Shown piece by piece: positions 37,419-47,810 of a DNA stretch of 64,000 nt. The stretch's first letter is position 1. Each line of letters starts with the position of its first letter. Source of the stretch: Bradyrhizobium sp. CCGUVB4N (GTDB lineage: Bacteria; Pseudomonadota; Alphaproteobacteria; Rhizobiales; Xanthobacteraceae); NCBI RefSeq assembly GCF_024199945.1, contig NZ_JANADP010000001.1:2728001-2792000 (forward strand), read 5' to 3'. The notes under the pieces were generated by a model. That model was not told where the DNA came from and made no database searches. It saw only the letters and a program-made list of their open reading frames with translations. A program made the position numbers and the translations under genes.

Positions 37419-39149
37419 ATGCACGAGCTCATTCGCGACATCACTCTCTGTATCTTGTTTGCCTGGATGCTGGGGCTAGCAGCCCATTTTTCCCGGCAAC
37501 CGCTGATCCTGGCTTACCTTATCGCCGGCTTCTGCATAGGTCCATTCGGCGCCGGTTGGGTCAAGTCGCAGGAATCGATCAGCGTCATCTCCGAGCTCGG
37601 CCTGATCTTCATGCTGTTCATGATCGGGCTCGAGATCGACCTGAAGAAGATCGTGCGGGCCGGCAAGGTGATCCTGTTCGCGGCCGGCGGCCAGCTCATC
37701 GGCGGCTGCCTGCTCGGCATCCTGTTCTTTGCCGGCATCGGGCTCTCGCTCGGCGGCGGCCATTTCGACGCGCTCTATCTCTGCATCGCCTGTGCGCTGT
37801 CCTCGACCGTCATCATCGTCAAGGTGCTCTACGAGAAGCGCGAGCTCGACACCTTGCCGGGCCGCATCACGCTCGGCGTGCTGGTGCTTCAGGACATCTT
37901 TGCCATCCTGTTCCTGGCGGTGCAGCCGAGTCTGGCGAATCTGCAGGTCGGCGTCATCCTGCTCTCGATCGGCCGTGTCGCGGTGCTGGTCGCGGCCGCG
38001 CTGCTGGTCAGCCGCTATGTGTTGCCGCGCCTGTTCCACCAGATCGCCCGCCGGCCCGAGCTGATCCTGCTCGGGGCTCTCGCCTGGTGCTTTTTCGTCG
38101 CCGAGACGGCCGAGCAGCTCTCGCTCTCGCGCGAGATGGGCGCGCTGATCGCCGGTGTCTCGCTCTCGACCTTCCCTTACGCGCTCGACGTCACGGCCAA
38201 GGTCACCACGCTCCGCGACTTCTTCATCACGCTGTTCTTCGTGGCGCTGGGCATGACCATTCCCGTGCCCGGCCTCTCGGTGATCGGGCTGGCCTTGATG
38301 ATTGCCGCCTTCACCGTGGCGAGCCGCCTCGTCACCACCTTCACGCCGCTCTATCTGATGAAGCAGGGTCTGCGCGCGAGCCTGCTGCCGGCGATCAATC
38401 TGGCGCAGATCTCCGAGTTCTCGCTGGTGGTGATCCAGACCGGCGTCGCCGACAATCACATCGCAGCCGAAACGGCCAATGCGGCGTCCTTCGCCTTCGT
38501 GGTGCTGGCCGTGCTGTCGACCTTCGTCATGACCCGCAGCGACGAGATCACCCGCTGGGCCATCGGCCCGCTCAAGCGGCTCGGCCTGCGCGATCTCGAC
38601 CATGGCAGCGGCCATGCCGAGGAGGGCCACGAAGGCGGCCACGGCGAAGCGCGCCGCATCGTCATCCTCGGCTTTTTCCGTGCGGCGAGCGCGCTGCTGG
38701 CCGAGATCGAACGGCAGACACCGGTGTTGCTGGAACAGATCACGGTGATCGACTTCAACCCCCATGTGTACCAGACCCTGCTTTCGCGCGGCCTGCACGT
38801 GATCTATGGCGACATCAGCAGTGCGGACACGCTGCTCCATGCCGGGATCGGCAAGTCCGAGATGATCATCCTCAGCGTGCCGGACGCGCTGTTGAAGGGC
38901 GCCAGCAACGAGAAGCTGGTCCGTCACGTCCGCACCCTCAACCCCAACGCCCTGATCGTCGCCACCGCCGATCTGCTGTCCGACGTCGGCGAGCTCTACG
39001 CGGCCGGCGCCAGCTATGTCACCGTGACCCGGCTCAGCGACGCCCATGAATTGTTTACCGTGATCGAGGCCGCCCAGGCCGGCCTGTTGACCGACAAGCG
39101 CGCCGAGCTCGATGCCCGGCTCGGCGAGCGGCGCGAAGTGCTGCCCTGA
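37419..39149 (+). CDS. Cation:proton antiporter, KefB type (CPA2)
   Basis: 576 residues: about twelve transmembrane helices (residues 5-390) with typical CPA2 segments (FMLFMIGLEIDLKKI, ALSSTVIIVKVLYEK, GVLVLQDIFAILFL, EMGALIAGVSLST), a charged His/Glu-rich linker (about 405-425), then an RCK/TrkA-N domain (about 428-545). The RCK motif is unusual (ILGFFRAAS in place of GxGxxG), so nucleotide binding is doubtful. Exports K+ or Na+ for protons. ATG chosen after CGGACC; the upstream frame lacks helices. Confidence 0.9.
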   Translation: MHELIRDITLCILFAWMLGLAAHFSRQPLILAYLIAGFCIGPFGAGWVKSQESISVISELGLIFMLFMIGLEIDLKKIVRAGKVILFAAGGQLIGGCLLGILFFAGIGLSLGGGHFDALYLCIACALSSTVIIVKVLYEKRELDTLPGRITLGVLVLQDIFAILFLAVQPSLANLQVGVILLSIGRVAVLVAAALLVSRYVLPRLFHQIARRPELILLGALAWCFFVAETAEQLSLSREMGALIAGVSLSTFPYALDVTAKVTTLRDFFITLFFVALGMTIPVPGLSVIGLALMIAAFTVASRLVTTFTPLYLMKQGLRASLLPAINLAQISEFSLVVIQTGVADNHIAAETANAASFAFVVLAVLSTFVMTRSDEITRWAIGPLKRLGLRDLDHGSGHAEEGHEGGHGEARRIVILGFFRAASALLAEIERQTPVLLEQITVIDFNPHVYQTLLSRGLHVIYGDISSADTLLHAGIGKSEMIILSVPDALLKGASNEKLVRHVRTLNPNALIVATADLLSDVGELYAAGASYVTVTRLSDAHELFTVIEAAQAGLLTDKRAELDARLGERREVLP

Positions 39150-39335
39150 GGGCGCGCCCCCGGCTGCCTTCCGCCCGGGCCGGGCGCGCCTATATGCCTG
39201 GTATCTTCGGTGCAAGCCTCATCACCAGGTCTGCCTCCGGACATGTGCGGTTGCGTCCAGGACACTAGCGCTGGAGCCCAAGTCCAGCTAAGGCGTCCGC
39301 TGAGCCTCCGGCCCGTAACCAATAGAGATTGGGAC

Positions 39336-40412
39336 ATGCCCGATACCGTTCAGGAAGTTTTGCAGGCCTTTGCCCGGGGCGAACTCGTCGTCGTGACCGA
39401 CGATGACGATCGCGAGGGCGAGGGCGATCTGATCGTCGCCGCCTCATTCTGCACGGCGGAAAAGATGGCCTTCATCATCCGCCACACCTCCGGCATCGTC
39501 TGCACGCCGATCACCACCGAGGACGCGCGGCGGCTGCGGCTCGATCCGATGGTCGCCCACAACGATTCCGCCCACACCACGGCCTTCACGGTCTCGATCG
39601 ACTACAAGCCCGACGGCGGCACCGGCATTTCGGCCGAGGAGCGCGCGTCCTGCTGCCGTGCGCTGTCCAATCCCAATGTCGGCGCCAACGACTTTGCCCG
39701 TCCGGGCCACATCTTCCCGCTGATCGCCAAGGACGGCGGCGTGCTGCTGCGCTCCGGCCACACCGAGGCCGCGGTCGATCTCTGCAAGCTCTCGGGGCTC
39801 CCGCCGGTCGGCGTCATCAGCGAGTTGATGAATGACGACGGCAGCGTGATGAAGGGCGAGCAGGTCGCCCAGTTCGCTGCCAGGCACAAGTTGAAGCACG
39901 TCACCATCGCCGACATGATCGCCTATCGCCAGGCGCGCGAAAAGCTGATCGAGCGGGTCTCGACCTTCACCACCGAAAGCCCGATCGGGCTGCTCCAGGG
40001 CTATGCCTACCGCTCGCCGTTCGATTCCATCGCCCACGTCGCCTTCGTCTACAACGGTGTCGGCGACGGCAAGAACGTGCTGACGCGCTTCCACAAGCCG
40101 AACATCGTCAAGGACACCTTTACCGGCCACAAGCGCATGGCGGTCGTGCTCGAGCACTTCAAGAAGTCCGGTCGCGGCGTGCTGGTCTATCTGCGCGACG
40201 GCGCCGCAGGCGTTCCCGTGGCGCCGTTGCCTGATGAGAGCGCGACGGAAGCCGACCGCAACCGCCAGTGGCGCGAAGTCGGCGTCGGTGCGCAGATCCT
40301 GCGCGATCTCGGCGTCACCTCGATCCGGCATCTCACCTCGTCGGTGCATGACTACAAGGGCCTCTCCGGCTTCGGCATCGAGATCGTCGCCAACGAGCAG
40401 CTCGAAAGCTAG
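39336..40412 (+). CDS. ribB: RibBX: DHBP synthase with degenerate RibA domain
   Basis: 358 residues. The N-terminal domain makes 3,4-dihydroxy-2-butanone 4-phosphate for riboflavin (DDDDREGEGDLIVAA, RPGHIFPLIAKDGGVLLRSG, HTEAAVDL). The C-terminal GTP cyclohydrolase II-like domain (about 205-355) lacks the zinc cysteines and catalytic motifs, so it is almost certainly inactive, as in alphaproteobacterial RibBX. A separate ribA must exist elsewhere. The frame opens at 39210, but family similarity starts at MPDTVQEVL. No FMN riboswitch is seen upstream. Confidence 0.92.
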   Translation: MPDTVQEVLQAFARGELVVVTDDDDREGEGDLIVAASFCTAEKMAFIIRHTSGIVCTPITTEDARRLRLDPMVAHNDSAHTTAFTVSIDYKPDGGTGISAEERASCCRALSNPNVGANDFARPGHIFPLIAKDGGVLLRSGHTEAAVDLCKLSGLPPVGVISELMNDDGSVMKGEQVAQFAARHKLKHVTIADMIAYRQAREKLIERVSTFTTESPIGLLQGYAYRSPFDSIAHVAFVYNGVGDGKNVLTRFHKPNIVKDTFTGHKRMAVVLEHFKKSGRGVLVYLRDGAAGVPVAPLPDESATEADRNRQWREVGVGAQILRDLGVTSIRHLTSSVHDYKGLSGFGIEIVANEQLES

Positions 40413-40413
40413 C

Positions 40414-40482
40414 GCTGTCATTCCGGGGACGCGCCTCGCGTGCCCCGGGGTGCGCGGTGCGCATCCCCGGGATTCACGCAAG
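40414..40482. repeat. Dispersed GC-rich palindromic repeat (partial)
   Basis: TGTCATTCCGGGG ... GTGCCCCGGGG ... CATCCCCGGGAT, a fragment of the same class as the elements at 41813 and 43842, inside the ribB to acyl-CoA dehydrogenase gap. Confidence 0.5.
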
Positions 40483-40573
40483 GCCCCACATCTGCAATGC
40501 AATTGCACTTGTTGCCGCGGCGATTTAGTTTGTCCGGCAATTTTTAGACGGAACCAGACCGAAAGGACGTTTC

Positions 40574-41788
<1,215 letters not shown>

Positions 41789-41812
41789 GGACGCACCTCG
41801 GCTTGGAAATGC

Positions 41813-41922
41813 GTCATGGCCGGGCAAAAGCGCGAAGCGCGTCTTCGCGCTAGGTGTCCCGGCCATCCACGTTCTAGGCCACGCGAAGAACGTGGATGCC
41901 CGGCACACGGCCGGGCATGACG
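41813..41922. repeat. Dispersed palindromic element 'GTCATGGCCGGG'
   Basis: Starts GTCATGGCCGGG and ends CCGGCCATGACG-like (CCGGGCATGACG), with inner arms CCACGTTC/GAACGTGG. Same family as 43842-43935. Confidence 0.75.
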
Positions 41923-41946
41923 AAGTCCGCAAGGTATGAGCAAGCC

Positions 41947-42870
41947 ATGTCCGACAACGACGACGTCCCGTTCAACCGCAACTTTCCGCTTCACCCAGGC
42001 GTCGTCGAGGAAGTCCGCCCCGGCGTGCGGCGGGTGCTCTGTAACAATCCGAGCCCGTTCACCTTCACTGGTACCGTCAGCTACATCGTAGGCACCGGCA
42101 ACGTCGCGATCATCGATCCCGGTCCCGACGACGAGGCTCATGCGGCCGCACTGCTCGATGCCGTGCGCGGCGAGACGGTGAGCCATATCTTCGTCACCCA
42201 CACCCACCGCGACCACTCGCCCAATACACCGCGCATCAAGCGGGCGACCGGCGCGCCGGTCTATGCCGAGGGCCCGCACCGCGCCTCGCGCCCGCGCTTT
42301 GAGAGCGAGAAGCATAATCCGGAATCCGGCTCCGATCGCGACTTCGTCCCCGATGTCAGGGTCGCCCATGGGGATGTCGTCGAAGGCGCCGGCTGGCGGC
42401 TCGAGGCCGTGGCCACGCCCGGTCACACCGCCAACCATCTCGCCTTTGCCTGGCCCGAGCGAAAGTTCAGCTTCGTCGGCGATCACGTCATGGGCTGGTC
42501 GACCTCGATCGTGGCGCCGCCCGACGGCTCGATGATCGACTACATGGAATCGCTCGACCGGCTCGCTGCGCGCGAGGAGGACCTGTATTTCTCCGGCCAT
42601 GGCCCGGAGATCCCGGAGGGCCAGCGTTTCGTGCGTTTCCTGATCCGCCATCGCAAGGCGCGCGAGGCCTCGATCCTGCACCGCCTCGCCAAGGGAGAGA
42701 CCGACATCCCGACCATGGTGCGCGCGATCTATATCGGCATCGATCCGCGGCTGACGACGGCCGCCGGCTATTCCGTGCTGGCGCATCTGGAGGACCTCGT
42801 CGCACGCGGCGTTGTCGCGACGGACGGCGATCCCGTGATCGGCGGGACGTACCGGATGGCGAACGGCTAG
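41947..42870 (+). CDS. MBL-fold metallo-hydrolase, LACTB2-like
   Basis: 307 residues. Metallo-beta-lactamase fold with the di-zinc motif THTHRDHS (HxHxDH), [15 protein letters not shown] and SGHGPEI, followed by a C-terminal winged-helix-like domain (about 240-305). Resembles human LACTB2-type hydrolases and bacterial thioesterase/endoribonuclease relatives. The start MSDNDD lies just beyond the upstream repeat; starting at 41896 would translate repeat sequence. Confidence 0.88.
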   Translation: MSDNDDVPFNRNFPLHPGVVEEVRPGVRRVLCNNPSPFTFTGTVSYIVGTGNVAIIDPGPDDEAHAAALLDAVRGETVSHIFVTHTHRDHSPNTPRIKRATGAPVYAEGPHRASRPRFESEKHNPESGSDRDFVPDVRVAHGDVVEGAGWRLEAVATPGHTANHLAFAWPERKFSFVGDHVMGWSTSIVAPPDGSMIDYMESLDRLAAREEDLYFSGHGPEIPEGQRFVRFLIRHRKAREASILHRLAKGETDIPTMVRAIYIGIDPRLTTAAGYSVLAHLEDLVARGVVATDGDPVIGGTYRMANG

Positions 42871-42877
42871 CGCGCGG

Positions 42878-43732
42878 TCACTTCTTCACCGTCTTCGCCG
42901 GCGCCTTCGGTGGCGCGACCGGAGTCTTCTTCACCGGTTTCAGCGCGTCCGCGTCGGCTGCGGTGTTGAGGTCGTCGATGAATTTCGTCACGCGCGCGGC
43001 GTTGCTGCCGAGGTCGCTCTCGAAATAGCGCGAGGCGGAGCGGATATCGACGCGGGAATCGTCGCCGTCAGGCACGACCCTGATCGAGATGTCCTCGCGA
43101 AAGCCCATGATCGGCGTGCGCGCCACCGCCTCGATGCGGCCCATGCGGCGCGGCGGCTGCGGCTCGCGTTCGTCGATGACGGTCCATTTGCGCTTGATGA
43201 CGAGCTGGCGTGCGATCGCATAGGCGCGGTCGACGGGGATCTCGAGCTCGATCGGCTCGATGTCGGGATAGAAGTGGCGCTGCTGCTCGGCCGAATAGAG
43301 GCCGGCATAAACGGCGGTGTTGGTGCCGTCGCCCGTGCGCAGGCGCGACAGCGCGTCGAAGCGCGGCGGGTCGATCGGATCGGTGGTGATGTCGTGGATC
43401 GGCGGCAGCTTGCGGTACAGCAGGGCTTGATACGCGGGATAGGCCAGGATCGCCCCGTCGATCAGGAAGGCGAGCAGGATCCGCGCCATGCCGCGCGAGC
43501 CGTTCTGCCAGATCGCGGCAAAGCCGGCGAGGCCGAACAGGATGGACAGCGTGGCAATCGCGAGGCCACCGAAGAAGGTGGCCAGCGCCGGCTTCATCTC
43601 CAAAAAGTCGAAGCGGACGATGATGATCGACACCACCACCGCCACCACCGCGAACACGGCCAGATTGCGCGCCCAGGTCGCGAGGCTGGACACGGGCTCC
43701 GACTGGTAGGGAGCGGAAAACCTGCGGGCCAT
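42878..43732 (-). CDS. Membrane DUF1499 protein
   Basis: 284 residues from MARRFSAPYQSEPVSS: three hydrophobic helices (about 20-42, 48-70, 80-100), then a DUF1499 domain (about 120-255, RFDALSRLRTGDGTNTAVY, GFREDISIRVVPDGDDSRVD) and a Lys/Pro/Ala-rich tail. Function unknown. The gene is convergent with the MBL hydrolase, 7 bp apart. Confidence 0.85.
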   Translation of the reverse strand: MARRFSAPYQSEPVSSLATWARNLAVFAVVAVVVSIIIVRFDFLEMKPALATFFGGLAIATLSILFGLAGFAAIWQNGSRGMARILLAFLIDGAILAYPAYQALLYRKLPPIHDITTDPIDPPRFDALSRLRTGDGTNTAVYAGLYSAEQQRHFYPDIEPIELEIPVDRAYAIARQLVIKRKWTVIDEREPQPPRRMGRIEAVARTPIMGFREDISIRVVPDGDDSRVDIRSASRYFESDLGSNAARVTKFIDDLNTAADADALKPVKKTPVAPPKAPAKTVKK

Positions 43733-43841
43733 CGAGTGAGCTCTGCCGGGGTTTTGGGGCTTGCCGGCCGATTTGGCGCGACGATGAACCGTTGAGACCA
43801 CGGCCCGGGGGCAAATTCAAGGGTTCCACAGGCTCTTGCAT

Positions 43842-43935
43842 CGTCATGGCCGGGCTTGTCCCGGCCATCCACGTCTTTCTTGCCGCCAAGATGTCGGGCA
43901 AGACGTCGATGCCCGGGACAAGCCCGGGCATGACG
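43842..43935. repeat. Dispersed palindromic element 'CGTCATGGCCGGGC'
   Basis: CGTCATGGCCGGGCTTGTCC at one end and its near-complement GGACAAGCCCGGGCATGACG at the other, with inner CACGTCTT/AAGACGT arms; whole element 94 bp. Located between DUF1499 and the acyl-CoA ligase gene. Confidence 0.8.
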
Positions 43936-43946
43936 GTGGTGGTGAT

Positions 43947-45575
43947 TTACGCCGCCGCGTTCGGGAAACGATATTCCTTGAACTGGTCGCGCAGCGCGGT
44001 CTTCAGGATCTTGCCGGTCGCGGTGTGCGGGATGCCGTCGACGAAAGCGACGTCGTCGGGCATCCACCATTTGGCGATCTTGCCGTCCATGTACTTCAGG
44101 ATGTCATCGCGCGTGGCCTGCTGGCCTTGCTTGAGCTGCACGATCAGCAGCGGCCGCTCGTCCCATTTGGGATGGAAGACGCCGATCACGGCGGCCTCCG
44201 CCACGGCCGGATGGCCGACCGCGAGGTTCTCGAGGTCGATCGAGGAAATCCACTCGCCGCCGGACTTGATCACGTCCTTGGAGCGGTCGGTGATCCGCAT
44301 GTAACCGCCCTCGTCGATGGTCGCGACGTCGCCGGTGTCGAAGAAGCCCTCCTCATCGAGGATGTTGGCATCGAGACGGAAATAGGCCTTGGCCACCGCG
44401 GGGCCGGAGACCTTGAGGCGGCCAAAGGTCTTGCCGTCCCAGGGCAGCTCCTTGCCGGCATCGTCGGTGATCTTCATTTCGACCGCGAAGGGCGCGTAGC
44501 CCTGCATCTGCAGCACGTCGAGCCGCGCATCGCCGGTCGCGTTCTGGAACGGCGGCTTGAGCGCCGAGACGCTGCCGATCGGGCTCATCTCGGTCATGCC
44601 CCAGGCGTGACGGACGTTCGAGCCCATGTCGAGGAAGGCCTTGATCATCGAGCGCGGCATCGCCGATCCGCCGCAGATCACCATCTTCAGCTCCGGCAGC
44701 TTCAGATTATTGGCGGCCATGTGCTGGAGCAGCATCAGCCACACCGTCGGCACGCCGGCGGTGTGCGTCACCTTCTCGGTGGAGAGCAGCTCGTAGACCG
44801 AGGCGCCGTCGAGCTTGGGGCCGGGCATCACCAGCTTGGTGCCCTGCGAGGGTGCAGAGAAGGCGATGCCCCAGCTGTTGGCATGGAACAGCGGCACCAC
44901 CGGCAGCATTGTCTCCGAGGCGCTGGTGCCGAGCGCGTCGACATTGTTGGCCATGAGAGCGTGCAGCACGTTGGAGCGATGCGAATACAGCACACCCTTC
45001 GGATCGCCCGTGGTGCCGGACGTGTAGCACATCGCTGCCGCCGTGTTCTCGTCAAAGTCCTTCCATTTGAATTTGCCGTCGGCCTCGGCGATCCAGTCCT
45101 CGTAGGCCACGACGTTCTTCAACGTGGTCTCGGGCATATGCGCCTTGTCGGTGAGGATGACGTACCGTTCGACGCTCGGAAGCTTGTCGGCGAGCTTCTC
45201 CAGCACGGGCACGAAGGTCAGGTCGACCATCACGATGCGATCCTGCGCATGGTTGATGATCCAGGCGATCTGCTCGGGGAAAAGCCGGGGATTGACGGTA
45301 TGGCAGATGGCGCCGATGCCCATGATGCCGTACCAGACCTCGAGATGGCGCCAGGTGTTCCAGGCGATCGTGGCGACGCGGTCGCCGAGCTTGATGCCGT
45401 CGCGCTCCAGCATCTGCGAGACCTTGAGCGCGCGCTGGTGGATTTCGGCGTAGGTGGTGCGATGGATCGGTCCCTCGACCGATCGCGTCACGACCTCCTG
45501 CTTGCCATGAATCTTGGCGGCGTGTTCGATGATCCGGTGGCAGAGCAGGGGCCAATCTTGCATCAAGCCGAGCAT
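43947..45575 (-). CDS. Acyl-CoA synthetase (AMP-forming)
   Basis: 542 residues, ANL superfamily. P-loop [16 protein letters not shown] (near 185), WGMTEMSP near 346, [10 protein letters not shown] near 410 and the C-terminal Lys in [14 protein letters not shown]. Activates medium/long-chain fatty acids to acyl-CoA. Start has GGAGGAACG upstream. The chain-length preference cannot be told from sequence alone. Confidence 0.92.
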   Translation of the reverse strand: MLGLMQDWPLLCHRIIEHAAKIHGKQEVVTRSVEGPIHRTTYAEIHQRALKVSQMLERDGIKLGDRVATIAWNTWRHLEVWYGIMGIGAICHTVNPRLFPEQIAWIINHAQDRIVMVDLTFVPVLEKLADKLPSVERYVILTDKAHMPETTLKNVVAYEDWIAEADGKFKWKDFDENTAAAMCYTSGTTGDPKGVLYSHRSNVLHALMANNVDALGTSASETMLPVVPLFHANSWGIAFSAPSQGTKLVMPGPKLDGASVYELLSTEKVTHTAGVPTVWLMLLQHMAANNLKLPELKMVICGGSAMPRSMIKAFLDMGSNVRHAWGMTEMSPIGSVSALKPPFQNATGDARLDVLQMQGYAPFAVEMKITDDAGKELPWDGKTFGRLKVSGPAVAKAYFRLDANILDEEGFFDTGDVATIDEGGYMRITDRSKDVIKSGGEWISSIDLENLAVGHPAVAEAAVIGVFHPKWDERPLLIVQLKQGQQATRDDILKYMDGKIAKWWMPDDVAFVDGIPHTATGKILKTALRDQFKEYRFPNAAA

Positions 45576-45640
45576 TCAGACGTTCCTCCGAGAAGTCGCT
45601 GGGCGCATTATCGCTCTCAGCGCAGGGCCAAAGAATTGTC

Positions 45641-46762
45641 ATGAGTTTTAGCCTGCCGGACTTTCGCCGCAAATGGTCTTATCGCGGCAATATGTCCGCC
45701 GGCGCGGCAATGGTTACCGCTGCGCTCGGGCTACTTGTGCTCGCGGATCGCGTGGAAGCGCGAAACTATGCTGCGCCGCTCGATATCTTTGGTCTTGGTA
45801 CACCACGGCCGCGCGCGAGCACTCATTCCGCCAGGATGCCCCTTAGGATACCGCTACCAAAGCCTCGGCCTGAGGACGCTCCCAAGGCAACGGATGAGGC
45901 GGCGCCTGAGGCCGACGGCAAGCCTTCGCCTGACAAGCCTTCCCCGGATAAACCCGGCAAACCCGCCGAGGCGGCCCCGCCGCCCGAGAAGCAGCTCTCG
46001 GCCTGCCGTCTCGCGCTCACCGAGGAGATCGCGGTCGCGCCGTCCATTCCCGATATCCATGGCCCCGGCGCCTGCGGCGGGGAGGATCTGGTGCGGCTGG
46101 AGGCGATCGTGCTGCCGGACAAGCGCAAGGTCGCCGTCAAGCCGGCGGCAATCCTCCGCTGCACCATGGCATCAGCAATCGCCAATTGGGTGCGCACCGA
46201 CATGGTGCCGCTGGCCGCGAGCCTCGGCTCGACCATCACCGACCTCGACAATTTCGACAGTTTCGAGTGCCGCGGCCGTAATCGCATCGTCGGTGCGATG
46301 CTGTCCGAGCACGGCAAGGCCAACGCACTCGACGTGCGCGCGCTCAAGCTTGCCAACGGCCAGTCGATCGGCCTGACCGACCGCACCATGTCGCGCGACG
46401 TGCGCGAGCGCGTGCTGCATTCGGTCTGCTCGCGCTTTTCCACGGTGCTCGGCCCAGGCTCGGACTGGTACCACGAGGACCATATCCACCTTGACCTCGC
46501 GCAGCGGCGCAACGACTACCGGATCTGTCAGTGGAACGTCTGGGATCCCTTGCCCCAGGTCGCGCCCCTGCTGCCGGCCGAGCGCCCCGAGGAGGCGCCG
46601 CCGCGCGAGGTCGCGGCCAAATCCGAGGGGACCAAGGAGGGGGCCAAGGATGAGCCCAAGGACGGCGCCGACGATCAGGAGAGCGCGAAGCCTGCCGCGC
46701 CGGCGGACAAGCCAGCGGCCGCCTCCAGCAAGAGCAAGTCGACAACAAAAAAGCGCCGGTAA
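45641..46762 (+). CDS. Extensin-like domain protein
   Basis: 373 residues: N-terminal hydrophobic segment (about 18-40), Pro/Glu/Lys-rich linker (about 55-115), then an extensin-like C-terminal domain (about 120-305) with ALDVRAL and YHEDHIHLDLAQR, the DxH-type metal site shared with VanY/M15-like peptidases. The tail is low-complexity Lys/Ala/Glu. Probably acts on peptidoglycan in the periplasm. Its last codons form one arm of the downstream terminator. Confidence 0.85.
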   Translation: MSFSLPDFRRKWSYRGNMSAGAAMVTAALGLLVLADRVEARNYAAPLDIFGLGTPRPRASTHSARMPLRIPLPKPRPEDAPKATDEAAPEADGKPSPDKPSPDKPGKPAEAAPPPEKQLSACRLALTEEIAVAPSIPDIHGPGACGGEDLVRLEAIVLPDKRKVAVKPAAILRCTMASAIANWVRTDMVPLAASLGSTITDLDNFDSFECRGRNRIVGAMLSEHGKANALDVRALKLANGQSIGLTDRTMSRDVRERVLHSVCSRFSTVLGPGSDWYHEDHIHLDLAQRRNDYRICQWNVWDPLPQVAPLLPAERPEEAPPREVAAKSEGTKEGAKDEPKDGADDQESAKPAAPADKPAAASSKSKSTTKKRR

Positions 46763-46775
46763 AACCGGCGCTTTT
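46749..46775. terminator. Bidirectional terminator overlapping a gene end
   Basis: AAAAGCGCCGGT-AAA-ACCGGCGCTTTT, 12 perfect pairs; the left arm encodes the end of the extensin-like protein. It serves the convergent L,D-transpeptidase gene too. Confidence 0.9.
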
Positions 46776-46800
46776 CGAAAACCATCAGATCAGATCGTGA

Positions 46801-47484
46801 TCAGTAGTTGCTGGTCTGAGAACCGCCGCCCTGCAGCGCGAGGCGCGAATTGTAGGGCGAGTCGCCGTGCTTCGGCTCGAGCACCACGACGATGGTGCCG
46901 ACCTTGACGCGGCTGTAGAGGTCGATTGCGTCCTCGTTGGTCAGGCGGATGCAGCCCGATGAGATCGAAGCGCCGATATATTCCGGCTGGTTGGTGCCGT
47001 GAATGCGGAACAGCGTGTCCTTGCCGCCCGAATACAGGTACATCGCGCGCGAGCCCATCGGATTGTCCGGACCGGGGGCGACGTAGGTCGGAACGCCAAG
47101 GCGCGAGATCTCGCCCGGGGTCGGGTGCCAGGCCGGCCATTCGGTCATGCTGCCGACCTTGGCGATGCCGGACCATGCCATGGCTTCTTCGCCGACGGTG
47201 ATGCCGTAGCGGATCGCCTTGCCGCCATCCATCACGTAATAGAGGTAGTGGTTGTCGGAATCGACCACGATCGAACCCGGCGACTCCTTGCGGTGATAGT
47301 CGACGATGGCGCGACGGAACGGCTCTGCCACCGGCGTATTCTCGTACCGGATCTTGGCAAGGAGTTCCTTGTCCTTCGGCTTGAAATTCTGGGTGTTGGT
47401 GGCTTCGAAATGCGTAGCCTGCATGCAGCCCGACAGCGTGAAGCCGGCGGCCAGAATTCCCAACATAACTTTCAGCGACGACAT
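46801..47484 (-). CDS. L,D-transpeptidase lipoprotein (YkuD domain)
   Basis: 227 residues from MSSLKVMLGILAAGFTLSGC: a lipobox (LSGC) predicts a lipid-anchored envelope protein. YkuD catalytic motif HGTN...ISSGCIRL (Cys near 195) is intact. Such enzymes crosslink peptidoglycan 3-3 or attach outer-membrane proteins to it. Upstream frame to 47580 lacks a signal. Convergent with the extensin-like gene. Confidence 0.93.
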   Translation of the reverse strand: MSSLKVMLGILAAGFTLSGCMQATHFEATNTQNFKPKDKELLAKIRYENTPVAEPFRRAIVDYHRKESPGSIVVDSDNHYLYYVMDGGKAIRYGITVGEEAMAWSGIAKVGSMTEWPAWHPTPGEISRLGVPTYVAPGPDNPMGSRAMYLYSGGKDTLFRIHGTNQPEYIGASISSGCIRLTNEDAIDLYSRVKVGTIVVVLEPKHGDSPYNSRLALQGGGSQTSNY

Positions 47485-47810
47485 GGTTTGGTTCCAATCA
47501 AACAAATACCGCGCAGGTCCTGAGCTAGCACCCAAGGCCTTCGACTCCGTGGATTTCATTATGGTTGAAATCTGCCACAATTCCAGCGTTTAGGGACTTT
47601 TCCCGCGCTGCAAGACCCAACCTGTGGCTTTTTTGCCGCAAGTTTTGCGCGCCCAGACCTGTTTTTGGACGCGAAAAGCCGGACTGTCGATTTCGCGCCA
47701 CAGTTGGGCCACAAATGCAAACGCTCCGTTAATGTGCTTGTCATCATGAACTTGTCAGAATCGCGCTAAGGGCCTGTCATTCTGTCGCAGGCCCCCTCCC
47801 GGAGTTGTTC
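47485..47810. other. Divergent intergenic region, transpeptidase/corA
   Basis: 326 bp with the promoters of both genes. The only structure I see is GGGCCTG-N11-CAGGCCC (47770-47794), ending 16 bp before the corA start. No ORF or known riboswitch. Confidence 0.5.

Noticed and set aside
37352..39049. 565-codon ORF in another frame of the antiporter gene
   Set aside because: Arg-rich composition typical of a shifted GC-rich frame; the antiporter frame has helices and an RCK domain.
39170..39335. FMN riboswitch before ribBX
   Set aside because: The leader has a CCTGG...CCAGG stem but lacks the conserved RFN core sequences.
43836..45644. 602-codon plus-strand ORF over the acyl-CoA ligase
   Set aside because: Antisense shadow; the ligase has all catalytic motifs.
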